NCBI GenBank assembly: GCA_030430105.1
Contig: JAUIFW010000013.1
Span: 1-16,459 of the forward strand
Source: a bacterium
Lineage (GTDB): Bacteria > Patescibacteria > Gracilibacteria > 1-14-2-50-48-13
Reading direction: 5' to 3'
Length of the DNA: 16,459 nt
Under the pieces are notes generated by a model. The model did no database searches. It was given only the letters and a program-made list of their open reading frames with translations, and was not told the origin of the DNA. Shown here in pieces: positions 1-5,624 of this stretch (its first letter is position 1; each line of letters starts with the position of its first letter). The position numbers and the translations under genes were made by a program.

Positions 1-279
1 GATGGGGAGAAGGTTTATGTGAGCCTTCCACTTCTCTCTGTGTGGAGCGGTTGGCGCTATCTGAAGAATGAGTTTAAGGGTTCTGCGAAGTGTTCTTCTA
101 TTATCGTGGATATGGAGAGTGGCGAGGAATTGCTACTCAATGAGCTTGAGTGGAAGGATTTGAATTCGGAGGATCGTATTGAGGCCTTCTCACTTACTAC
201 TACACTTTCAGCAGATACACAGAAAGTTATGTGGGATAAGTGGACAGAGACTGGATGTTTCTGGGAAGCGAATCGTTGA
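1..279 (+). CDS. 3' end of an unrecognised protein (partial)
   Basis: The frame is open from the first base of the window (reading DGEKVYVSLPLL) and ends at a TGA at 277-279, so this is the last 92 codons of a gene that begins outside. A GTG at 19 could in principle start a shorter 86-aa protein, but no ribosome site precedes it and the frame continues upstream. The visible part is soluble, acidic and rich in Trp and Glu (ending WEANR), with no membrane segment and no motif I recognise. A good intrinsic terminator follows at 293-316, which supports this being a real gene end. Function unknown. Confidence 0.6.
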   Translation, partial: DGEKVYVSLPLLSVWSGWRYLKNEFKGSAKCSSIIVDMESGEELLLNELEWKDLNSEDRIEAFSLTTTLSADTQKVMWDKWTETGCFWEANR

Positions 280-292
280 AATCAAAAATTTG

Positions 293-316
293 AGCTCCTC
301 TTATAGAGGGGCTTTT
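293..316 (+). terminator. Intrinsic terminator after the partial gene
   Basis: An 8-bp stem (AGCTCCTC / GAGGGGCT, one G-T wobble) encloses the loop TTATA and runs into TTTT. It sits 14 nt after the stop codon of the partial plus-strand gene. The TTAT-type loop recurs in the terminator at 2085-2108. Confidence 0.7.
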
Positions 317-400
317 ATGTATGATGGAAATCAAGACTGTTTTTCTATTTTGTATGTGGTTTTACATTCCAAATGCATAGGTACGTGGGAATGCAGCTTG

Positions 401-456
401 TTGACTTCTGTGCAATATGAGGTACAAATAGATTAACATAAAATATTAGTAGGAGG
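401..456 (+). promoter_or_regulatory. Promoter and strong Shine-Dalgarno site of the 232-aa gene
   Basis: TTGACT (401-406) and TACAAA (423-428) are separated by 16 bases, a plausible sigma70-type pair with a weak -10. A perfect AGGAGG (451-456) lies 5 bases before the ATG at 462 and fixes that start. The rest of 317-461 is AT-rich leader sequence with one weak 6-bp hairpin (CATTCC/GGAATG) and no convincing gene. Confidence 0.5.
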
Positions 457-461
457 CTACA

Positions 462-1160
462 ATGCCAGATCTTTCAGAGCAAAATGTATTAACTGTAGAT
501 GAGGGGCTGTCTTCAATAAATTTGTCTTTAGGATATGAGAAGTTTTGGAAAAGGATGGCTGGAGTGAATTTTTCACCCAATGTGGCGTCCTCAATATTGA
601 AGAACTCTCTAGATGATAAAAGATTTATGGAGGAGCTAGTGGATGCAACTCCAGGTGAATTTAGTGCTCTCTTAGAGATTCAGTCATATTATCTTCAGAA
701 CCAGACTTTTGATATGACTGTGGATGAGGTTTTTGAGAAGACCACTTCAATTGCTCCCAAAGATGGTACTGCTAAAATTTGGAAGTACGTAGCTAGACTC
801 TTCCCGGCACTGGAAGGTGTGCTCTGTGAAGATACTCGAGTCAACTTTTGGCACTCGCTTCACAAATCATTTGATTTGTTGGGTGAGAGTGCTGTGTGTC
901 GAATTGCAGAAAGTATCCGGATACCAGACAGCTTTGCGAATTTGCTTTGTGAAAAAGAGCATTGGGTAGCCTTGGCGTCTTCTATCTCAGCAGGCCATGT
1001 GTATCTGATAGAGAATGAGGCAAATGGTTACTACCATGATTTGGTCCCAGAAACAGAACTCAAAGCACAACTTGCACTTGCTCGAAATTCACATGTGCCA
1101 GTCGAGGCACGTGTTAAGGCATTTATGTTGTTGGATGAGGCAGGTATAATTATTGTGTAG
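462..1160 (+). CDS. Hypothetical protein, 232 aa
   Basis: The gene is complete, with a perfect AGGAGG 5 bases before its ATG and an intrinsic terminator immediately after its TAG, so it is almost certainly expressed as a single-gene unit. I do not recognise the family. The protein is acidic, appears mostly helical, and has no signal peptide, membrane segment or Cys/His metal pattern. The N-terminal part (about residues 1-110) contains a helical stretch with FWKRMAGVNFSP. The C-terminal part holds an HWVALASSISAGHVYLIENE stretch (about residues 167-186). No catalytic motif is visible. The strong SD sets it apart from the minus-strand genes of the window, which mostly lack one, and fits the idea that the left end is a separate, possibly acquired, segment. 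Confidence 0.8.
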   Translation: MPDLSEQNVLTVDEGLSSINLSLGYEKFWKRMAGVNFSPNVASSILKNSLDDKRFMEELVDATPGEFSALLEIQSYYLQNQTFDMTVDEVFEKTTSIAPKDGTAKIWKYVARLFPALEGVLCEDTRVNFWHSLHKSFDLLGESAVCRIAESIRIPDSFANLLCEKEHWVALASSISAGHVYLIENEANGYYHDLVPETELKAQLALARNSHVPVEARVKAFMLLDEAGIIIV

Positions 1161-1166
1161 AAATAG

Positions 1167-1186
1167 CCCCCCCTTTGGGGGGTTTT
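1167..1186 (+). terminator. Intrinsic terminator after the 232-aa gene
   Basis: Seven C, TTT, six G, then TTTT: a 6-bp all-GC stem with a short loop and a U-run, starting 6 nt after the stop codon at 1158-1160. Confidence 0.85.
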
Positions 1187-1250
1187 AAAATTTCAAAGCC
1201 TTGCCAATTATACTTCTCTTCTTTTAAACGAATTTCAAAGAGCTACAATC

Positions 1251-1346
1251 ATGCTAGCATATATAAATTTTGCACAGATGGATAAAGACAAGATTGCAGC
1301 TCATTGGAGTCAGCAAGCAAACGCACAAATTGAATTGAAGGTATAG
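1251..1346 (+). CDS. Possible 31-aa small ORF
   Basis: ATG at 1251 opens 31 sense codons to a TAG at 1344-1346. The peptide (starting MLAYINFAQMDKDK) is an ordinary mix of hydrophobic and charged residues. There is no good SD; only a purine-rich AAAGAG lies about 10 bases upstream. It sits between a terminator and the candidate promoter of the LOG-like gene, which overlaps its 3' end. It could be a small or leader peptide, the remnant of a gene, or chance. I cannot separate these. Confidence 0.2.
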   Translation: MLAYINFAQMDKDKIAAHWSQQANAQIELKV

Positions 1347-1369
1347 GTACTTATAGAGGAGCTTTCCTC
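1330..1369 (+). promoter_or_regulatory. Candidate promoter of the LOG-like gene with a start-site hairpin
   Basis: TTGAAT (1330-1335) and TATAGA (1352-1357) are spaced by 16 bases. A 5-bp hairpin (GAGGA / TCCTC, loop GCTT, 1356-1369) falls at the expected transcription start and would lie in the 5' leader. Both hexamers match the consensus at only 4 of 6 positions, so this is tentative. The SD that decides the start is AGGAG at 1438-1442. Confidence 0.35.
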
Positions 1370-1449
1370 ATGTATAGGGTCTTTTCCTAGCTATGGACTT
1401 TTATCGGATGCTGTGTAAAGGTACAGTCAATAGAAAAAGGAGTATTCGC

Positions 1450-2046
1450 ATGAAAAGAATTGGTTTTTTTGGTGCATCTCAAGTTTCGGAGGAAGTCTAT
1501 GTTCAGCTTGAAGAGCTTTCAGCACTTCTTGCAGCTAAGGGCTTTGAAATTGTGACTGGAGGATATTCTGGTTCAATGAGTGCAATGAATCAAGGAGCAA
1601 GAAGGTTTGATGGTAAATCCCATGCTTTGTTTGTTGGTGATTCATATGCTCATAAGTTTCAGGGAAAGGAGAATAAGTTTGTAGAGCTCTCGAAAGATTG
1701 TTCTTGCTGGGATGAGCAAATTGGTTTTGATGCTGGATGGGGTATCAGATTGGCAGGGCTTTTGAATTCTGTAGACCATTTTTTGCTACTAGCTCCAATG
1801 AGCCAGGGTACAGACATAGAATTTAGAGCATACCTCCATCATGCAAAGAATAACTTTTGGAACATACAAAAAAAGATGGCAGTTCTCTGCACAGACGATG
1901 TAGAGAAGTTTGATGTTCAAGCAGAGTTTATTCAGTTCAGAGATAAGGGGTTGATGCCTGAGGATGCTGAGGAGATACTCGTTGTTGCTGATCTATCAGA
2001 AAATACCTCTGATTTGGCTTCTGAACTATATACGTTTTTGAAGTAA
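1450..2046 (+). CDS. LOG-like Rossmann nucleotide-binding protein (divergent)
   Basis: The protein is 198 aa. I chose the ATG at 1450 because AGGAG (1438-1442) lies 7 bases before it; the in-frame ATG at 1393 has no SD and would add a basic tail not expected in the family. The N-terminus KRIGFFGAS is the first Rossmann strand and glycine turn. Residues 37-50 (GGYSGSMSAMNQGA) match the GGGxxGxMxAxxxGA phosphate-binding motif of the LOG / 'lysine decarboxylase-like' family. Family members cleave nucleoside 5'-monophosphates to base plus ribose phosphate (cytokinin-activating in plants) or simply bind nucleotides. The catalytic PGGxGTxxE motif is degraded to PMSQGTDIE (residues 116-124): GT and Glu124 remain but the PGG turn is lost, so the substrate or activity may differ. 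A DprA/SLOG-type ligand sensor is an alternative. Single-gene unit with its own terminator. Confidence 0.7.
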   Translation: MKRIGFFGASQVSEEVYVQLEELSALLAAKGFEIVTGGYSGSMSAMNQGARRFDGKSHALFVGDSYAHKFQGKENKFVELSKDCSCWDEQIGFDAGWGIRLAGLLNSVDHFLLLAPMSQGTDIEFRAYLHHAKNNFWNIQKKMAVLCTDDVEKFDVQAEFIQFRDKGLMPEDAEEILVVADLSENTSDLASELYTFLK

Positions 2047-2084
2047 CATCATATTCAGCCGTTTAGCTTGGATATAGTTAACTT

Positions 2085-2108
2085 CCCCTTCTTATGAAGG
2101 GGTTTTTT
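2085..2108 (+). terminator. Intrinsic terminator after the LOG-like gene
   Basis: CCCCTTC (2085-2091), loop TTAT, GAAGGGG (2096-2102), then six T. A perfect 7-bp stem ending the plus-strand block. Confidence 0.85.
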
Positions 2109-2355
2109 ATATCTCAAGATACTCTGTGCAGGATTCTCTCACCTCACGTGGGATTCGCACGGTCGCCTGGGGCTCCGAACGAGTCTCCACTGCGGCGAGC
2201 CCCGATTATCGCAGATGATTGACTTCTTGGTGATTGTGCCAAGTCTTCTGTGAAAGCTTACGCTTTCAAGGGGCTTCTATTTTCGAATCCTGTTGCGTAC
2301 GGCATTGCAAAGAAACGTATGGATTTACGTTTATGTGTGTGCTTCTAAATTTTAC
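2109..2355. other. Gene-free structured region downstream of tRNA-Arg
   Basis: No credible reading frame is present. Several hairpins are: GGGGCTC/GAGCCCC around 2178-2212 (7 bp, about 21-base loop), a CTTGG/CCAAG stem around 2226-2243, TGAAAGC/GCTTTCA with a 4-base loop around 2250-2267, and AAACGTA/TACGTTT (2313-2319 and 2326-2332). The stretch near 2145-2163, read on the minus strand (CGTGCGAATCCCACG), looks like a tRNA T-arm lacking four bases of its loop side, but no acceptor stem or anticodon arm can be built around it. The density of stems suggests a noncoding RNA or a decayed tRNA/att region. I match no known RNA family (not tmRNA, SRP RNA or RNase P by motif). The AAACGTA hairpin could help terminate the tRNA transcript. 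Confidence 0.4.
2282..2297 (+). repeat. Inverted 16-bp copy of the tRNA-Arg 3' half
   Basis: TTCGAATCCTGTTGCG here is identical to the T-loop, T-stem and acceptor start of the tRNA-Arg gene, whose copy lies on the opposite strand at 2363-2378. The copy cannot form its own T-arm because the 5' stem is missing. In a read-through tRNA transcript the two copies could form a perfect 16-bp stem that competes with tRNA folding. It may be a scar of integration or inversion at the tRNA. Confidence 0.6.
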
Positions 2356-2432
2356 TGGTACCCGCAACAGGATTCGAACCTGTGACCTTCGCCTTAGAAG
2401 GGCGCTGCTCTATCCAGCTGAGCTATGCGGGC
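2356..2432 (-). tRNA. tRNA-Arg (anticodon TCT)
   Basis: A 77-nt cloverleaf on the minus strand starts at 2432. The acceptor is GCCCGCA paired with TGCGGGT (terminal G-T wobble). The D-stem is GCTC/GAGC, the anticodon loop CTTCTAA gives anticodon TCT for AGA codons, the T-arm is ACAGG-TTCGAAT-CCTGT, the discriminator is A, and CCA is encoded (2356-2358). The anticodon stem has a G-A mismatch at its outer pair (positions 27-43). It is preceded by its own promoter, not by the upstream operon. Its 3' end faces the plus-strand block at the left; integrative elements commonly use this side of a tRNA gene. Confidence 0.95.
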
Positions 2433-2443
2433 GGACATGGCCT

Positions 2444-2471
2444 ACTATACGGAGCTTGTGAAAAATAGCAA
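2444..2471 (-). promoter_or_regulatory. Promoter of tRNA-Arg
   Basis: On the minus strand TTGCTA (2466-2471) and TATAGT (2444-2449) are spaced by 16 bases, placing the transcription start a few bases before the tRNA 5' end at 2432. It lies in the 61-base gap between the ABC ATPase stop codon and the tRNA. Confidence 0.6.
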
Positions 2472-2493
2472 GTTGGGCTTTGGTGTAGATGTG

Positions 2494-3183
2494 TTAGGCT
2501 TTGTTTTTCTTCCCTACATCTTCGTAAGGGCCGTCGTACATTACTTCTCCTTGGTCGAGAATCACTACTCTGGAGTCTACGTATTTGATGATCTCCATGT
2601 TGTGGGTGGTTAGGATGACCGTGGTTCCCTGCTTGTGGATATGCTTGATGAGGTCGATGATGCTTTTCGCTGTTCTGCTATCGAGGTTTCCAGTGGGCTC
2701 ATCTGCTATAAGGAGGCCTGGCTCGTGGACGAGGGCTCTTGCTACCGCCGTGCGTTGCTGCTCCCCACCTGATAGTTCGTGTGGAAAGTTGTTTTGCACT
2801 TTCATTAAGCCTACAAGGTCGAGGATTTTTGGTACGCGCTTCTCGATGGTTTCCTGCTTGGTTCCACAGACTTCCAAAGCAAAGGCTACATTCTCGTAGA
2901 CGGTTTTTTGTGGGAGAAGTTTGTAGTCTTGGAAGACCACGCCGATCTTTCTTCTGTACATCTGCCTTGTATCTTCATCCATATCCTCGATGTGGTGTTT
3001 GTCTATCACGAGGGAACCGCTTGAGGGCTTGAGGTGACCGATAAGGATACTGGCAAGTGAGGTTTTCCCTGCTCCTGATGGTCCCGTGATACTTACAAAT
3101 TCTCCCTGGTCGATATGCAGGTCTATACCGTTGAGTACGGTACGGTTTCCGTATGTTTTCTTGATGTCTGTGAAGGTGATCAT
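2494..3183 (-). CDS. FtsE-type ABC transporter ATPase
   Basis: A complete 229-aa nucleotide-binding subunit. Walker A GPSGAGKT (34-41), Q-loop VVFQDYKLL (Q85), signature LSGGEQQR (137-144), Walker [11 protein letters not shown] (157-166) and the H-loop His194 are all intact. The length and the [16 protein letters not shown] wording place it with FtsE/LolD/MacB ATPases, which do not pump small molecules but drive periplasmic hydrolases or lipoprotein/peptide export through an FtsX-type permease. Its ATG overlaps the stop of the upstream ligase-peptidase gene (ATGA, 4 bases), indicating translational coupling. No FtsX-like permease lies beside it; the next feature is a tRNA. It may pair with a permease encoded elsewhere (true FtsE), or serve the 7TM protein of this operon. 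I leave the symbol empty because orthology to ftsE is unproven without ftsX. Confidence 0.85.
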   Translation of the reverse strand: MITFTDIKKTYGNRTVLNGIDLHIDQGEFVSITGPSGAGKTSLASILIGHLKPSSGSLVIDKHHIEDMDEDTRQMYRRKIGVVFQDYKLLPQKTVYENVAFALEVCGTKQETIEKRVPKILDLVGLMKVQNNFPHELSGGEQQRTAVARALVHEPGLLIADEPTGNLDSRTAKSIIDLIKHIHKQGTTVILTTHNMEIIKYVDSRVVILDQGEVMYDGPYEDVGKKNKA

Positions 3184-5624
3184 ACGTCTGCGTAAAAGTG
3201 TGGGAGATGGGTTGGTTGGATCAATTCTTCCATATGCTTGGTGTGCTGCACATCTTGGATGCCAATCTTTCCTTTGTACAGTTCATGAATATCTCCACCT
3301 TGCTTTAGGAACTTCTCTACTTTCTTCAGGCCAGAGAAGTACACAAGATCCTTGGTGAAGCCTCCTGGCTTGGATGTGTCACCAATACCTCGTTTAACAC
3401 GGTAGATTTTTCTAAAGAGGATGCGTAGGTTTTCGTCGGAGAGTTTTCGTTTCTTTAGAAACTGTAGGACTGATTCTAGCTCTGATGCTTCTGCAAAGGA
3501 GGTTTCCAGTACTTCTGCTGTCTTTACGTATCCTCTTGCTGCACTGTAGAACTTGCTGGAGAGTTTGTCCTGGAACTTCAGTTGGTTGAAGATGGCGAGT
3601 CCCTCTTCTGTCTCCAAGTATTGGTGTGTTCCATACATCATTACAGTGTATGGTTGGTGGATACCATTTTCCAGTCGCATCGCGTGGGTAGCCACTTCGT
3701 GGGCGAAGATAGATTCGAGGTCCACCTCTGGAAATAGTGAATTGGCCAGGAGGTAGATGTTTCTTCTCTTTGATTTTCCTATAGAAATTCTTGTGCTTCC
3801 TGTTTCTCTTATGACCACGTGCCAATGCTGGAGTTTGTTCCGCATGAGGTACTCTTGCAGCCGCTCCTTGGTTTCCTCTGCGGTGAGTTTCTTTCCTTCC
3901 GCTATGTGATGCTTTCTCTTCTCGTATTCCTCCTGTACTGCTTTGGCCTCCTCTAGAAGTTTTTTCTTTGGCGAGGTGTAGAGTTGCTTGGAGATGGTGG
4001 TGAACTTCTTTGCGTCTAGTCCAGCATGATGGAAAAGCTGTAGGCGCATGGCTAGTTCGTCACGTTTCTTTGAGAAAATATGCCCCTGTGGAGACCCTTC
4101 TTCTATGCTCAGGCTATCTAGGCTTCTCATGAGCTCTGTGTACATCTCAGCATTGTATTTGTAGTGGAACTGAGGGTTGTACTTCCCTTTTTCTTTTACA
4201 AAGGTTGCCATTTCATCCTCAAAGTTGAGGGGGAACATAGAAAAGTGTTTGAGGGTTGCTTTCTCAATACGACCAAGCTCTTCGTCGATGTGCTTCCATT
4301 GCTTGATGATATTGGATTTCTTAACCTTCTTTCGTACTGTATCGTGCCTTACTTCTTGCTCCTCATGTTCTTCAGGTAACTCTCCAGATCGGTACTTGTG
4401 GGGGTCTACAAGAGACTGTCCCAGGTCTCGTTTTCCAAGAATGATATCCGCTTGCTGCTTTTTATCCCCTTTGCGGAAGATGGTTTGGCTTTTTTTATCG
4501 AGTAAGCGATAGCGAATCTTTAGTCCATCCCTACCACTATCAATAGACGGATACTCCTTGGCTAATGTGCTGTATAGGGCTGGTGCGATTGCGGACTCTT
4601 CCCTACTTGGGTCTATGTGGGCGAGGATTCTGTGCGGTTCGTTGTTGAGGTACATGTAGATATACTCTTGTGTCCCAATAACGCTCTTTCCTGAAAGAGA
4701 CTTAATATCCTTGAGAAGTTTTCTTCCAAAGAGTGCTTTCGATATCTGAATACCATGATCCACGGATTTTACTTTGAGTCCTTTTACTCTCTCAAGTCTT
4801 CGGCGCAGTGGCACGAGATTTGCTACCTGTACTTTTAGTCCCGGCCTCGCATTGATCTCTAGGAGCATGGGACCTGACTTGTCGATGGCAATGTCCACCC
4901 CAAGGTAGCCAAGCTTGGTGATATGTTGACACTCTGTTGCGATACGAAGACACTCATCCCAGAAAGGAATTTTGTAGCCTTGGATATTTCCATACCCTGG
5001 AAGCTCATGGATGATGTGGTTATACTGTGCAAGGTAGGTGAGTTCACCCTTGGACATATCAATTCCTGCCCCTACTCCTCCTGCATCCATATTGGCTTTC
5101 CCATCTGATTCTGCCGTGGGGATACGCATCATGGCAATGATTGGTACCATGTTGAACACGATGATGCGGATATCAGGAAGCCCCTTGTAGCAGATGCGCT
5201 CCAAGTCCGGGTGGGTGACAATACGTTTCTCTATCATGGCAGTATCTTGGTACCCTGCCATGGAGTAAGCACCTTGAATGGTGTTGCTCAGGTGAGTAAG
5301 CATATCCTGGTAGGTGAAAAGCTCTCCTCCTACAGATACCCAGCCTGATTTCTTTTTTTGACCAAGCACGACGATGCCTTGTCCTCTGGATCCATTGTTT
5401 GGTTTTACTACGATATCTCCAGGTAGATCCTTTACCCTATCCATGGAGAGTTGTGTGCTATCTCGGAAGGTAGCAACAAGTTTGGGTACGCGAATACCAC
5501 GGGCCTCGAGGTATTTCTTTGCTTTCAGTTTATTGTCGGCAAAGGAAAGGTTGGCCCTACTATTGAGCGGCTTAATGTATTCCAGAAAGCGGCTATTGAT
5601 ACCAAGAATATCTCGTGCTCGCAT
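3180..5624 (-). CDS. ATP-grasp ligase fused to retropepsin-like and DUF1704 metallocarboxypeptidase domains
   Basis: This 814-aa protein has three parts. Residues 1-290 form an ATP-grasp amide ligase like the 'alpha-L-glutamate ligase-like' partner of 7TM/transglutaminase proteins: NxR..DNK start, VVKPNNGSRGQG (72-83), IEKRIV, DIRIIVF, GVDIAID and the metal-binding LLEINARPG (254-262). Residues 313-412 resemble the retropepsin-like ATP-dependent zinc protease family beside RimK (IGTQEY..., ILGKRDL..LVDPHKY), but the catalytic D-T-G-A turn reads D338-P-S-R, so this domain may be inactive. Residues about 436-806 form a DUF1704 metallopeptidase with HEVATH (642-647) and EEGLA (673-677, the family QEGLA motif; Glu674 may be the third metal ligand). 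The animal member MATCAP removes the C-terminal tyrosine of tubulin. The protein has no signal or membrane segment, so it is cytoplasmic. The ATG overlaps the stop of the 7TM gene (TAATG). Inference: it adds and removes residues on a peptide or protein target. Confidence 0.85.
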   Translation of the reverse strand: MRARDILGINSRFLEYIKPLNSRANLSFADNKLKAKKYLEARGIRVPKLVATFRDSTQLSMDRVKDLPGDIVVKPNNGSRGQGIVVLGQKKKSGWVSVGGELFTYQDMLTHLSNTIQGAYSMAGYQDTAMIEKRIVTHPDLERICYKGLPDIRIIVFNMVPIIAMMRIPTAESDGKANMDAGGVGAGIDMSKGELTYLAQYNHIIHELPGYGNIQGYKIPFWDECLRIATECQHITKLGYLGVDIAIDKSGPMLLEINARPGLKVQVANLVPLRRRLERVKGLKVKSVDHGIQISKALFGRKLLKDIKSLSGKSVIGTQEYIYMYLNNEPHRILAHIDPSREESAIAPALYSTLAKEYPSIDSGRDGLKIRYRLLDKKSQTIFRKGDKKQQADIILGKRDLGQSLVDPHKYRSGELPEEHEEQEVRHDTVRKKVKKSNIIKQWKHIDEELGRIEKATLKHFSMFPLNFEDEMATFVKEKGKYNPQFHYKYNAEMYTELMRSLDSLSIEEGSPQGHIFSKKRDELAMRLQLFHHAGLDAKKFTTISKQLYTSPKKKLLEEAKAVQEEYEKRKHHIAEGKKLTAEETKERLQEYLMRNKLQHWHVVIRETGSTRISIGKSKRRNIYLLANSLFPEVDLESIFAHEVATHAMRLENGIHQPYTVMMYGTHQYLETEEGLAIFNQLKFQDKLSSKFYSAARGYVKTAEVLETSFAEASELESVLQFLKKRKLSDENLRILFRKIYRVKRGIGDTSKPGGFTKDLVYFSGLKKVEKFLKQGGDIHELYKGKIGIQDVQHTKHMEELIQPTHLPHFYADV

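Noticed and set aside
179..436. 85-aa plus-strand frame overlapping the partial gene
   Set aside because: It runs through the terminator at 293-316, has no SD, and has low-complexity composition; a chance frame.
2125..2300. tmRNA, tRNA-Sec or a second tRNA-Arg in the structured region
   Set aside because: No CCA end, no tag reading frame and no matching acceptor and anticodon stems could be built on either strand.
3553..5108. Several 60-130 aa frames opposite or out of frame within the ligase-peptidase gene
   Set aside because: All are shadows of a long conserved coding region with recognisable motifs.
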